Made by a program: the position numbers and the translations under genes | Part shown: positions 40,871 to 49,801 of the stretch, piece by piece | How positions within the stretch are numbered: position 1 is the first letter of the stretch | Layout of the letters: every line of letters starts with the position of its first letter | The notes under the pieces: generated by a model | Told to the model about the DNA's origin: nothing | What the model saw: only the letters and a program-made list of their open reading frames with translations | Database searches by the model: none | DNA from: Rubinisphaera margarita | Lineage (GTDB): Bacteria > Planctomycetota > Planctomycetia > Planctomycetales > Planctomycetaceae | DNA length: 64,000 nt | Assembly (NCBI RefSeq): GCF_022267515.1 | Contig: NZ_JAKFGB010000019.1 | Span: 176,920-240,919, forward strand | Direction of reading: 5' to 3'

Positions 40871-41932
40871 ATGGACAAGACCGCCCTTAACGCCTTTTCT
40901 CAGGTTACGCAAACAATTTCCGCCGATTTGTCCCCTCCAAAATCGCTCTGGCAGAAGGAACTGGCAGCCGCCTGGCGGAGTCCCGCCGAACTGCTCGAAC
41001 ATCTCGATCTGATCGAGCTGCTCCCCTCGGTCCCTTCAGACGTTCAGGAATTTCCCCTGCTCGCTCCCCATTCCTTTGTGCGACGGATGCAGCCCGGAAA
41101 TCCCGCAGACCCGCTGCTGCGGCAGATCCTGCCGGTCCAGTCCGAACTCCTCAATACAGAAGGGTTTGCAGCCGATCCCGTCCACGACCAGGACGCCTCG
41201 CCGTTGCCCGGAATGATCCACAAGTACGCCAATCGGGTCCTGCTGATCACCACGGGGACGTGTGCGGTTCACTGCCGCTATTGCTTTCGCCGCCACTTCC
41301 CCTACGAAGCGGCTCCCCGATCGCTCGAACAGTGGGACCGGGTACTCGAAGAACTGGCCGGAGATCGGGATGTCGACGAAGTCATCCTCAGCGGCGGCGA
41401 TCCGCTCACGTGGACAGACAGTCGGCTGCAAAAACTGATCGCCCGTCTTGCTGAAATTCCCCAGCTGGAACGAATCCGCGTCCATTCCCGACTGCCGGTG
41501 GTGTTGCCGGAGCGCGTGACGGATGAATTGATCGCCGCGTTGACCTCGACCCGTCTGCAGCCGGTATTCGTCATCCACGCCAATCACGGTCAGGAAATCG
41601 CCGACGATGCCCGGAACCAGATTCAACGTCTGGCTCGCAGCGGGTTCCCAGTCCTCAATCAGGCGGTGCTGCTTCGTGGCGTGAACGACTCGGTCGACGC
41701 CCAGGCGGAACTCTGTCGCAGGCTGATCAACATCGGCGTGATCCCGTACTACGTGAATCAGCTCGACCGCGTCCAGGGGGCGGCTCACTTCGAGGTCCCG
41801 ATTGAAGAAGGCCGCCGGATCCTCGGAGCCTTAAAAGACCTGCTTCCCGGTTATGCCGTACCACGATACGTCATCGATGTTCCGGGGCAGGGGAGCAAGA
41901 CGGAAATCGTGTGTGATCTTCCCAGGGAGTAA
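40871..41932 (+). CDS. epmB: EF-P beta-lysylation protein EpmB (lysine 2,3-aminomutase family)
   Basis: 353 residues. The radical-SAM cluster is CAVHCRYCFRRHF (Cys131, Cys135, Cys138) and the PLP lysine is in GQGSKTEIV near the C-terminus. SGGDPLTWTD, HSRLPVVLP and DRVQGAAHFEV match EpmB/YjeK rather than the longer clostridial 2,3-aminomutases. ATG 40871 was chosen by similarity; ATG 40832 is in frame. It converts (S)-lysine to (R)-beta-lysine for EpmA, which attaches it to Lys34 of EF-P. Divergent from efp with about 270 bases between starts, and no plausible gene in that gap. Confidence 0.93.
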   Translation: MDKTALNAFSQVTQTISADLSPPKSLWQKELAAAWRSPAELLEHLDLIELLPSVPSDVQEFPLLAPHSFVRRMQPGNPADPLLRQILPVQSELLNTEGFAADPVHDQDASPLPGMIHKYANRVLLITTGTCAVHCRYCFRRHFPYEAAPRSLEQWDRVLEELAGDRDVDEVILSGGDPLTWTDSRLQKLIARLAEIPQLERIRVHSRLPVVLPERVTDELIAALTSTRLQPVFVIHANHGQEIADDARNQIQRLARSGFPVLNQAVLLRGVNDSVDAQAELCRRLINIGVIPYYVNQLDRVQGAAHFEVPIEEGRRILGALKDLLPGYAVPRYVIDVPGQGSKTEIVCDLPRE

Positions 41933-41973
41933 CGGCGCCCAGAGGTAGTCCGACCGAAAACCCGACAGACCGA

Positions 41974-41992
41974 CCTCTTGCGACTTCGTCAC
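41974..41992 (+). repeat. Class F 19-mer repeat, copy 2
   Basis: CCTCTTGCGACTTCGTCAC, one mismatch from the copy at 29626. It lies in the short gap between the convergent epmB and coiled-coil membrane protein genes. Confidence 0.7.
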
Positions 41993-42001
41993 TCCACCGG
42001 G

Positions 42002-42940
42002 TTATGCCGTGTGAGTGCCGCGGGTCCAGCGGCGAGTGCCGAAGCCGATGAGTCCGCTCACACAGGTCACCGCCAGCAGAGCGATTCCCGCCATGCGGAT
42101 GCGAGTGTCGACCGTCTCATCGCGGATCTCGGGCAGCAGCTGAGCGAACTGTTCCGGGCTGAAGTCGACCAGCAGGTGCGTCCGGAACATGGCCGCTTCA
42201 ATTTCCTGTGTCTTCAGTCGCAGATTGAACGTCTCCACGTGCTCGTCGAGGACGAACGATTCGAGCTGCTCAAGCGAGTAGACGTGACGGTCGGTGAGGT
42301 CGAATCCGGCGAAATCGCGGCGAATTCGCACCGCGACCGCGAGCCGCAGACGCCGTAACGCATCTTCGCGAGACTCTTCGACGGTCGTGTACCGTTCGCT
42401 GCTGATCACGTCCTGCGAATCATATTGAACCTGAAGAGGATTCTCGTTGACTCCATTCTCACGATCATGGGAAAACGGATCATCTTCCCGTAGCCATCGA
42501 GGGTAGCTCTCCAACGAGTGTTCCAGTTCGGCGAGATGTTCGTCGAGTTCCCGCAGTTGCTCTTCGAACTGTTCCCGATCTTCGCTATCGCTGTCGCGAA
42601 TCTGTTCTTCCAGCGCGGCACGCTCCTGTCTGAGGTCCGCAAGGGTTTCCTCAGTTACCATATTCGACTGGAATTGATTCTTCATCGATTTGGGTGTCGC
42701 CGTGCGTGCTACTTGCGAGACATTCGGACTCTGATTCTGCTGGAGATACGTGACAGCTGGAGCGCCGAGCATGACTGCGATGAGCAGCAAGGGCAGAATC
42801 GTGATCGCAATTAATGACGAGACAGACCGCGAACCGTCGGGGCGACGGGACATCGCTGTGCGGATCAGCCAGATGATGAATCCGCATCCCAGCAGCACCG
42901 CGATCAGTGCGGACCAGCTTCCATCGACTTGAGCGTGCAT
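42002..42940 (-). CDS. Membrane protein with coiled-coil and C-terminal TM helix
   Basis: 312 residues. Two N-terminal helices (about 10-28, and 42-63 with SSLIAITILPLLLIAVMLGA), then a charged coiled coil around residues 95-145 (ADLRQERAALEEQIRDSDSE). A conserved-looking hydrophilic domain follows, and a last transmembrane helix at about 285-303 (MAGIALLAVTCVSGLIGFG). GGAGGAG stands about 11 bases before ATG 42940. It follows the kinase gene by 33 bases on the same strand and is probably co-transcribed. Function unknown. Confidence 0.7.
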   Translation of the reverse strand: MHAQVDGSWSALIAVLLGCGFIIWLIRTAMSRRPDGSRSVSSLIAITILPLLLIAVMLGAPAVTYLQQNQSPNVSQVARTATPKSMKNQFQSNMVTEETLADLRQERAALEEQIRDSDSEDREQFEEQLRELDEHLAELEHSLESYPRWLREDDPFSHDRENGVNENPLQVQYDSQDVISSERYTTVEESREDALRRLRLAVAVRIRRDFAGFDLTDRHVYSLEQLESFVLDEHVETFNLRLKTQEIEAAMFRTHLLVDFSPEQFAQLLPEIRDETVDTRIRMAGIALLAVTCVSGLIGFGTRRWTRGTHTA

Positions 42941-42973
42941 AATGGAACTCCTCCGGGGAGTTTGATTGGAAGA

Positions 42974-45013
42974 CTATCGAGCCAGATTGTGCCGGCGTTC
43001 CGGACGCTTGACCCAGGTGGATAACTGCAGGGCGGCGGTGATGGTCGCCGCCCAGGTCATGCCCCAGATGACGGGAAAAGTGAAGACCGTGCAGATGGCC
43101 CAGGCCATCCCGGCGGTCCAGAGAATTGATCCGATCTCGAACCAGTGATCCCGCCGCTCGCTTGTCACCCGCCACCACGAGCGGAGACTGAAGAGGAGGG
43201 CGAAGAACACTCCGTACCCGAGCATCGTCGGTCGCCAGACCTGCGAGCTGTGCCGGTCATCACGAGCTGGCGCAGCCATTGCAGATTCCGAACTGGTGAA
43301 GTCCGCAGGATGGGCGTGAGTCGATTCCGTCTCGGCGTAAGGCTGATTCACCAGCATCGTGCCATTTTCGGTGTAAACCGGTCCCAGGTCGTCGTTTCGA
43401 TCGATCATCTCCGGGAGAGCCAGCATGTCGCGGCCCGGCGTGTAGTGTTCCGCCAGTTCCCGCTGTCCCAGACTGGAAACAATTCCGGTCCGGCCGTGAT
43501 TGAAGATCGCCCGGGGGAAGTCAACCATGAAGAACTGCCCCATGCCACTGATGGCCAGTCCGGTCGCGAATCCCACCACGCCCAGCGAGAGCCGCAACGC
43601 GGAAGCATCCTGTGTCGGACGGGGACGCAACTGCATGAACACCAGCAGCACCCACGTTGCCAGACTGCTCGAGGCGACAAAGAAGGCGATGTGTCCCGGA
43701 TCCAGCGAACCCGGTGACCAGTACGAGGCGAAGAAACTCTGTGAAAAGAACGCGACCGCTGCGGCCATCGCCCCGATGTAAAGCGGGGCCGCTGCTGCTC
43801 CAAGGAAGAGAGCCGAAGTCCGTTCGCCGAGGGACGGCGGTGCACTCCGGTTGACTGCCTTCTGCCGCGGCAGAGGCGAGGCTGGTGGCACTTTGGGAAT
43901 CCCCGACCGTGGACGCCCCAGGGCATCTTCCGTCAACATCGCATAGCACTTCATCAGGAACCAGCGACCCACGAAAATCAGTCCGACCAGCACCCCCACC
44001 CCAAGCACATGACGCGGAGGCACGAATCGCAGCATCAGAACCAGTCCGAGGCCGATCATCCCCCGGAGCACCCAGTCCGCACGGTTGTCGGCAGCCAATG
44101 TCGACGTCCGGTCTGACTTCGCGCCCGAACCGCATGGGCCGAAGGGACCACAACTCTTCTTGCGTGTTCCGTCGACCGTTTTTGGATTCGCTGCATGCGG
44201 CTGCTCCGCGGTGACGGTTTCTCCCGAGACGGCGGCTGCGAATGCGTTCTCGAACTCGGAGATACTCTGATATCGAGCCGATTCTTCCTTGGCGAGCGCC
44301 TTGCCGATCACCGGTTGCAACGCCGGCGGAATCGGCTTCAGATCCGGATCAGCCGTGAGATGCTTCATCAGAATCTCGCCGGTCGATTCGCCATCGAACG
44401 GGATCTTCCCGGTCAGCATCTCATAAGCGATGACGCCCATCGCATAGATGTCGACGCCGGGGCCGTAACGGCCACGGGCCACTTCGGGAGCCATGTAGTA
44501 AACCGTGCCGACACTCTGGGTATGCGCACTCCGCTGCGAAGCACTGATGAACTTGGAGAGACCGACATCGCCGATCTTGATCTGGCCTTCTTCCGAAAAG
44601 ATGTTGGCCGGCTTCAAATCGCGGTGGACGAGGCCCCGGTTGTGCAGAAAGCCAAGCCCTGCACAACACTGGTGGAGCAGTTCTCGCACCCGAGCGACGG
44701 GCATCCCCTGGGGATGTTCGCTGATGATCTGGGCGAGTGTTTTCCCGGCGACGTATTCCATCACAATCCAGTGGTCACCATCAGCGTCGGTTTTGACGTC
44801 GAAGATAGTGACCAGATTGGGATGACTCAGGTTGAGGCACTGAGAAACACCGCGCAGCTCGACTTCCATGTTGTCGTGCAGGAGTTTGATCGCGACATCT
44901 TTCCCGGCATCGGAGACGGCGTAGTAAACTTCGCCGAACCCGCCGCGATGAATGGCCCGCTTGATCGTCAGGCCTTCCAGAGGTCGATCGCCTGCTGAGT
45001 AGGAAAATTTCAT
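42974..45013 (-). CDS. Serine/threonine kinase with multi-TM C-terminal domain
   Basis: 679 residues. Kinase domain at about 10-270: IHRGGFGEVYYAVSDAGKDV, VAIKLLH lysine, HRDLKPANIFSEEGQIKIGD and GTVYYMAPEVARGRYGPGVD. The magnesium-binding DFG is DVG here, which keeps the aspartate. The C-terminal half has about seven to eight hydrophobic helices, with blocks around 310-350, 395-425, 435-465, 470-495, 605-625 and 640-670. The first loops contain proline-rich linkers. The domain is unlike the PASTA or TPR tails of other kinases and may be a membrane sensor or a transporter-like module. An FHA-like gene lies upstream and a coiled-coil membrane protein downstream, suggesting a signalling set. 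Confidence 0.9.
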   Translation of the reverse strand: MKFSYSAGDRPLEGLTIKRAIHRGGFGEVYYAVSDAGKDVAIKLLHDNMEVELRGVSQCLNLSHPNLVTIFDVKTDADGDHWIVMEYVAGKTLAQIISEHPQGMPVARVRELLHQCCAGLGFLHNRGLVHRDLKPANIFSEEGQIKIGDVGLSKFISASQRSAHTQSVGTVYYMAPEVARGRYGPGVDIYAMGVIAYEMLTGKIPFDGESTGEILMKHLTADPDLKPIPPALQPVIGKALAKEESARYQSISEFENAFAAAVSGETVTAEQPHAANPKTVDGTRKKSCGPFGPCGSGAKSDRTSTLAADNRADWVLRGMIGLGLVLMLRFVPPRHVLGVGVLVGLIFVGRWFLMKCYAMLTEDALGRPRSGIPKVPPASPLPRQKAVNRSAPPSLGERTSALFLGAAAAPLYIGAMAAAVAFFSQSFFASYWSPGSLDPGHIAFFVASSSLATWVLLVFMQLRPRPTQDASALRLSLGVVGFATGLAISGMGQFFMVDFPRAIFNHGRTGIVSSLGQRELAEHYTPGRDMLALPEMIDRNDDLGPVYTENGTMLVNQPYAETESTHAHPADFTSSESAMAAPARDDRHSSQVWRPTMLGYGVFFALLFSLRSWWRVTSERRDHWFEIGSILWTAGMAWAICTVFTFPVIWGMTWAATITAALQLSTWVKRPERRHNLAR

Positions 45014-45114
45014 GTGTCGTATCCCACGTCTGTTCCGATACGGAACGTTCGAAGTACGGAAGTGGAGGACACGTCAGTTCGTGCCGTGTTCCCGCGAAGT
45101 CTTCGGATATATGC

Positions 45115-45131
45115 CACTGGTTTTGCCAGTG
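45115..45131. repeat. Extragenic palindromic repeat, class C-like
   Basis: CACTGG and CCAGTG arms around TTTTG, in the gap between the kinase and FHA-like genes. Confidence 0.5.
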
Positions 45132-45161
45132 CTCTTTGCCGCAGTTGTTGTCTCTTCGTTG

Positions 45162-45178
45162 CACTGGCGGAGCCAGTG
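45162..45178. repeat. Extragenic palindromic repeat, class C-like
   Basis: CACTGGC and GCCAGTG arms around GGA, about 30 bases from the previous hairpin and just past the FHA-like stop codon. Confidence 0.5.
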
Positions 45179-45185
45179 GCACTCG

Positions 45186-45875
45186 TCAATGATCAGGAGT
45201 GTTCTTCCCGACGGGCTCCAGGTAGAGCCCGCAATCGTGTATCGAAAGGTACTGGTTGAACGGGACGGCGATATCAAAGGTCTCTGCTGGAACCTGCTGC
45301 GTCAGCGACAACGCCGACCGCAACCGGAACTCTCCTCCCTGAGCCGTCAGCACTGCCGAGTGTTCCCAGTGAGGACACTGAATATGAGCCCGCCGTCCAG
45401 GGCCGAGAATCAGCATGCTGTCCATGAGCACGATCCCCTCCACCCGCCTGACGAGCCGATTGACCGGCTCGATCTCCAGTACCGCACTCTGGCAGAGTGG
45501 CGAACTGCATCGCACCTGCAGCGAGACATCACTGTTCAGTCCCACTCGGCAATTGTTCGTCAGAGCCGCTTCGTGAATCAACAGTTGACCATGTTCTGTG
45601 TCGCCATTCGCTGAGCGTGTATTTTCCAGAGCCGGTGTCACGGCTGTTCGTTTGACAGCTCCGTTGACCGGGTGAATGGAATAACCGTGTTGGCTGCGTC
45701 GCAGCTCCGCGTGTTCGGCGGACAGCTGGCTGAAGACCGCGATGTGACCCGGCCGGTCTACGTGACGGGGGCCGCCGATCGTGATCGTGTCATTCAACAG
45801 CAGTCGAAAACTGCCAACGCGATCGATGCGAAGAATGACATCTTCTGCCAGGCTTGTTTTCTGCGACAGCATCAA
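45186..45875 (-). CDS. Protein with two FHA-like segments
   Basis: 229 residues. The first segment (about 15-75) reads RIDRVGSFRLLLNDTITIGG with LSAEHAELRRSQHGYSIHPV, a degenerate form of the FHA SxxHaxl strand. The second (about 140-185) is VLMDSMLILGPGRRAHIQCP with HWEHSAVLTAQ. These are weak matches to phosphothreonine-binding FHA domains. The conserved arginine/serine pair is not well kept, so phosphopeptide binding is uncertain. The gene is on the same strand as and just upstream of the Ser/Thr kinase, fitting a kinase-reader pair. Confidence 0.6.
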   Translation of the reverse strand: MMLSQKTSLAEDVILRIDRVGSFRLLLNDTITIGGPRHVDRPGHIAVFSQLSAEHAELRRSQHGYSIHPVNGAVKRTAVTPALENTRSANGDTEHGQLLIHEAALTNNCRVGLNSDVSLQVRCSSPLCQSAVLEIEPVNRLVRRVEGIVLMDSMLILGPGRRAHIQCPHWEHSAVLTAQGGEFRLRSALSLTQQVPAETFDIAVPFNQYLSIHDCGLYLEPVGKNTPDH

Positions 45876-46101
45876 CGGTTCCTTACTGGTGATAACGGGT
45901 CAGAGCGTGAAAGGTTCACCAGATTTGTGGCGGCGGACTCATTTTCCGCCTCAGTTCATTCTCTTTGTTTCCAGGCCGAATTGCGAAGGGTTTCTCTAAT
46001 TCCTTCACGTCCCCATCCACGCGAAACATGGTTCAGCACTCCGAGGTGGCCGTGATAGCTCTGCTTAAAGGCCGCCGAAAATCGCTCCTCCGCGCACCGA
46101 A

Positions 46102-46127
46102 AAAAGGTGAGCCGGAGCTCACCTTTT
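46102..46127 (-). terminator. Rho-independent terminator of the coiled-coil gene
   Basis: Arms AAAAGGTGAGC and GCTCACCTTTT around CGGA. On the minus strand a run of T follows, just past the stop codon at 46145. Confidence 0.88.
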
Positions 46128-46144
46128 CCCGAGGGGACGTCTGG

Positions 46145-46939
46145 TTACAGTTTGCGATCGGCCAGATCGTCTTCAAAGTAAGTGTCGATCTCGGTGGTGA
46201 TATCGACTTCCGGTTCCAGATCACTCTCGACCGGAATCAGTCCAGCCGAATCGGTTTCCGTTTCCAGCAGACGTTCCTTGATGTCGAGCTGTTTATTGAG
46301 CTCGGCAATTAGACCCTTGGCCTTCTGCAGACGGCTGTCGTCCAGCAGAGTCGACTCGCTGATCGACTCAGCAGCTTTGACCGAACGCATCCGGGCGTCG
46401 AGCTGCGCCAGTTGAGCTTCCAGGTCTTTCTTGGTCGAGATCAGGGTCGCCAGATGTTCTTCATTTGAGGCCAGAGACGACTGACGGGCGGTCAGGATTT
46501 CCTGCTCACGTGTCAGAGTTTCTTCAGCCATTTTGAAGCGACGGAAGCGGGTCGCCAGGTCCTTTTCCACCTGCTGCTGCGAGTACGACCGGCCGGCGAT
46601 CACATACTGCGTGTCGCCCGTATCCAGATTCTCCCGCAAAGCCAGAATGGCGTCTTTCTGTTTCGTCAACTGATCCTGACGGCTGTTGACCGCCCGATGC
46701 AACGTCTCGACTTCCACCTGCTGCTCCGCGATGACGTGCATCGCCTGGCGGATTTCCGGAACCAGATCTTCCACGAGCTGTTGGGCCCGACGGACCTCGA
46801 ACTCGATCGGCACCTGGCTCTTAACCGACTGCCGAATCTCCGATCCGGCTGTTTTCATGTAGGTCCAGGCTGCATTGCCGAACACAAACGTGCTGGCTCC
46901 CATAAGCAGCAGACCCCCAAAGATGGCTTTCTTAATCAT
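46145..46939 (-). CDS. Exported coiled-coil protein
   Basis: 264 residues from ATG 46939, supported by GGGGAG nine bases upstream. One hydrophobic signal or anchor segment at about 4-22 ([20 protein letters not shown]) is followed by long coiled-coil stretches through about residue 230, rich in E, Q, R and L ([40 protein letters not shown]), and an acidic C-terminal tail ([18 protein letters not shown]). It resembles planctomycete proteins of unknown role, and some of the pattern recalls phage-shock PspA, though without firm similarity. It is alone between intergenic regions. Confidence 0.75.
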   Translation of the reverse strand: MIKKAIFGGLLLMGASTFVFGNAAWTYMKTAGSEIRQSVKSQVPIEFEVRRAQQLVEDLVPEIRQAMHVIAEQQVEVETLHRAVNSRQDQLTKQKDAILALRENLDTGDTQYVIAGRSYSQQQVEKDLATRFRRFKMAEETLTREQEILTARQSSLASNEEHLATLISTKKDLEAQLAQLDARMRSVKAAESISESTLLDDSRLQKAKGLIAELNKQLDIKERLLETETDSAGLIPVESDLEPEVDITTEIDTYFEDDLADRKL

Positions 46940-47462
46940 TGAACTGTCTCCCCTCGAAAGATGGCTTTTCCATCGTTGAAAATTGCAACACTGACTCATC
47001 GCTCACTCCTTCAGTCGTGATTCCGGCAAATCTGCCGTGCGTCATCACCCAGCTATTCGCTGAAGGGGCGGAAATCTTGAACAGATTCTGGAAGATTTTT
47101 TGAAAGAAGGGCGCGAAATGGCCGTAAATGCTGTTCATGACAAGGCTTGGGCGAATCCGGGGGGTGGCCCCGAAAGATTCTTTCGGGGCGGCGCAGCCGT
47201 CGGAGTACGGGATTGGACCCGGGTTCTTGTAACGGACTTTCTTCGAGAGGTCGACGGAGCAGGGCTGAATGTTCCCCCTCGCCAAACGGCATCCTCCAAC
47301 GGCTTCGCCGCCCAGATCGCACAGCTATCTTGGCCACCCGAGGACTTCGTCTGGACGGTTTCAAAAGGTTGGTACAGAGATTCATCTCTGTATTGCGCAG
47401 CAACAGGAGGCTTGTCTTCAGCGATGGTGTTCCCAAAGCGACCACAGCAGGCGCGGGACTTA
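46940..47462. other. Intergenic region of about 520 bases
   Basis: Lies between the coiled-coil gene and the 3' end of ftsI, both on the minus strand. Open frames here are antisense or arginine-rich and not believable. CCCCGAAAG/CTTTCGGGG arms at 47169-47188 form a hairpin. No known RNA was recognised. Confidence 0.45.
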
Positions 47463-49190
47463 TTAGCGGAGCGAGCCGACGGGAGGGACCGGGCGGGTGG
47501 CGTGGCGGGTTCTCCAGGCTTGTTGCAGAATGCGGACGGCCGCCGGGGCGGCAACGTTGGAACCGTAGTGACTGGAGCCGACCGTCGGCTGGTCGACGGC
47601 GACGATCAGCACCAGTTCCGGATTGTTGCTCGGGATCCCGCAGACGAACGAGCAAACGGTCTTCTCATCGGAATAGGCTCGGATCTCCGGGTCGTAAACC
47701 TGCGAGGTGCCCGTCTTGCCGAACATGTCGAGCCCTTCGACGTTCACCCGCTGTCCGGTTCCTTCCGTCAGCACGCGGCGCATCGGATTGCGGATCAGCC
47801 AGTCGGACAGAATCGGATCAATCAGCGGCATCGCCAGTTGCGGAGCGCTCGTCACGGTGCGACCATCGCCTGCGCGGAGGACGATTCGCGGCTGGCGGAA
47901 TTCACCCCGGTTCGCCAGCGTCGCATGAGCCACCAGCATCTGCAGTGGAGTGACCGAAAGTTCCTGGCCCATGGGAATGGATCCGGTTGAATACAGATCC
48001 CACCTGGAAAGGGGGCGTACGGAACCTTTGAGTTCGCCGGGGAGTCCGAGCCCGGTCTGCGAGCCGAAGCCAAACTGCTGCAGAGCCGAGAAGAGCCCCT
48101 CGTTCGTCAACCGCTCGCCGATCTGCGCCATGCCGATGTTACTGGAGTGGACCAGCACTTCGGCCAGCGACATCTCGCCGTGGGAATGGGAATCGTGCAG
48201 CAGCCGGGTTCCCATCCGATATTCGCCCCAGTGACCGTGAAAGCGGGATTCGGTCGAGATGGCATTCTGCTGCAGTGCCCAGGCGACGATGAGCGGCTTC
48301 ATTGTCGAGCCCGGTTCATAGCTCCACGCGACGGCTCGATTCATCCAGGCGTCTTCCGCGAAGGTTTCGGGCTCAGCCGGGTTGTAAGTGGGCCGGGACG
48401 CGATGGCCAGAATATCGCCGGAGTGGGGATCACAAAGAATCGCACAACACCCGGTCGGCTCCCATTCCTGAATGACGCGATCGAGTTCGTCTTCCATCAG
48501 TCGCTGGTGCAGCAGATCGAGCGTAAGCCGAACGGTCACGCCGTGCTCGACGCGCCCATCGGACTGTTCATAAAGGTGAATCACACGATTGCGGGCATCG
48601 CGAACGAGGGTTCGCTTCCCGTCGCGTCCGCGGAGAAGATGGTCGAACTTCTGCTCGATACCGCCCCGTCCGACACCGTCGATGTTGCGAAAGCCGAGAA
48701 TGTGACTGGCCAGCGCTCCGTTCGGATAGTACCGGCGATATTCCCGCTCGAAGCCGTATGTTTCCTGCGGCAGCTCCAGTTCACGAATGGCAGCAGCCGT
48801 GCTCGGCTCCAAGCGGCGGGCCAGCCAGTAGAAACCCTTGTCGCTGTGCGCTTCGAGCTCCTCTTCAAGCTGACCGGCATCGCGGTTCAAAATCGGAGCG
48901 ATCGTCGCAGCGAACGCGGGCAGATCGTCGATCGCTCTGGGGACAGCGTAGAGACTTTCCGTATCGACACTTGTAGCCAGCAGTCGCCCGTTACGATCCA
49001 GGACATCCCCGGGGCGGGCCCGGATGGTTTCGACCGTCGTCTGCTGACGATGCACATGAGTCTGCATCCGCCGCGACTCAGCGACATACATACTGACGAG
49101 ATGAACGCCCACACCGGCCCAGGCGAGCAGCATGCCACCAATCACGATCCGTAACCGCCGCCGTCTTAACAGGAGTTGATCAGCGGACAT
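47463..49190 (-). CDS. ftsI: Penicillin-binding protein, FtsI-like (class B PBP)
   Basis: 575 residues. N-terminal membrane anchor (about 14-34, IVIGGMLLAWAGVGVHLVSM), the pedestal domain with RPGDVLDRNGRLLATSVDTE, and the transpeptidase domain with the three active-site motifs: SxxK in GSTMKPLIVAW (about 295), SxN in HSSNIGMAQIG (about 347) and KTG in FGKTGTSQVYD (about 493). The start overlaps the FtsL-like stop by about 11 bases, as in dcw clusters. FtsI crosslinks septal peptidoglycan. Many Planctomycetes lack FtsZ, so its role in division here is of interest. Downstream murE/murF are missing. Confidence 0.92.
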   Translation of the reverse strand: MSADQLLLRRRRLRIVIGGMLLAWAGVGVHLVSMYVAESRRMQTHVHRQQTTVETIRARPGDVLDRNGRLLATSVDTESLYAVPRAIDDLPAFAATIAPILNRDAGQLEEELEAHSDKGFYWLARRLEPSTAAAIRELELPQETYGFEREYRRYYPNGALASHILGFRNIDGVGRGGIEQKFDHLLRGRDGKRTLVRDARNRVIHLYEQSDGRVEHGVTVRLTLDLLHQRLMEDELDRVIQEWEPTGCCAILCDPHSGDILAIASRPTYNPAEPETFAEDAWMNRAVAWSYEPGSTMKPLIVAWALQQNAISTESRFHGHWGEYRMGTRLLHDSHSHGEMSLAEVLVHSSNIGMAQIGERLTNEGLFSALQQFGFGSQTGLGLPGELKGSVRPLSRWDLYSTGSIPMGQELSVTPLQMLVAHATLANRGEFRQPRIVLRAGDGRTVTSAPQLAMPLIDPILSDWLIRNPMRRVLTEGTGQRVNVEGLDMFGKTGTSQVYDPEIRAYSDEKTVCSFVCGIPSNNPELVLIVAVDQPTVGSSHYGSNVAAPAAVRILQQAWRTRHATRPVPPVGSLR

Positions 49191-49383
49191 GCCGGTCGTC
49201 CTGCTGCTGCGTCAACTTTTGGAGTTCGAGTCGCAGGCGGGACTGTTCTTCGAGCAGGATCTGCTTTTGAAACATCTGCCGCACATGTACGGTCTGCAGC
49301 TCGCGATGTTCCCGTTCCAGCTCCACCACGCAGAGCATCATGGCGACCAGCAACGCCGTCAGAAACAGGAACCGTCCGATCAT
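49180..49383 (-). CDS. ftsL: FtsL-like small membrane protein
   Basis: 67 residues from ATG 49383. A short transmembrane helix at about 3-20 (GRFLFLTALLVAMMLCVVEL) is followed by a coiled-coil leucine-rich tail (VRQMFQKQILLEEQSRLRLE). Length and layout fit FtsL/DivIC. Sequence identity to known FtsL is always low, so the call rests on the position: immediately upstream of ftsI and in the same cluster as rsmH. GGGAAAG lies upstream of the start. It would form the FtsL/FtsB/FtsQ-like divisome subcomplex. Confidence 0.72.
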   Translation of the reverse strand: MIGRFLFLTALLVAMMLCVVELEREHRELQTVHVRQMFQKQILLEEQSRLRLELQKLTQQQDDRHVR

Positions 49384-49557
49384 GACTGCCTTTCCCGTCC
49401 AATGCTCCCCAGAAACAGTGAGACCGCAGGTCACGCATCGCCTGACCGACCAGTGTCGCAGAGGTATCCGGCCGCCGAATGGACGTGGCTCGCCACAACA
49501 TGGAATGCAGACATCGATGACGCCGGTATGTGTTGCACCCGCAAAGTGTCGGGTGCC

Positions 49558-49581
49558 ATGCCCACGCTTGCGTGGGCATGG
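49558..49581. repeat. Extragenic palindromic repeat, class A
   Basis: CATGCCCACGC and GCGTGGGCATG arms around TT, arms identical to those at 1181-1204. The 5' flank GGGTGC also matches the 1052 copy. Confidence 0.75.
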
Positions 49582-49735
49582 TGTCTTCGACGCGATTCCT
49601 CAATCCGACCGCCGAGTTGTCCTGGTCGCCCGGTGCGGAACCGGTGCGTCAAGTCGTACCCTGCTGACTGTCTGTGCGTGAATCGACGAGGATTGTCCGA
49701 AACACGCTGACGACAAGCCGCTTGTGGCTGCGCCA

Positions 49736-49755
49736 CCCAGACTTAAACGTCTGGG
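49736..49755. repeat. Extragenic palindromic repeat, class D, copy 1
   Basis: CCCAGAC and GTCTGGG arms around TTAAAC. Same arms at 52589-52608. Confidence 0.7.
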
Positions 49756-49801
49756 GCATCCTTCGGTTTTACGCCTGTCCGACCGTAGTCACTCTTCTCT
49801 G

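Larger units (their letters stand above)
49384..49801. other. Intergenic region of about 420 bases within the dcw remnant
   Basis: Lies between the LysM protein gene and the ftsL-like gene. It contains a class A palindrome at 49558-49581 and a class D palindrome at 49736-49755. No believable ORF. Confidence 0.6.

Noticed and set aside
47053..47990. Open frames on both strands around the 3' end of ftsI
   Set aside because: Arg/Pro-rich translations and partial overlap with ftsI; no support as genes.
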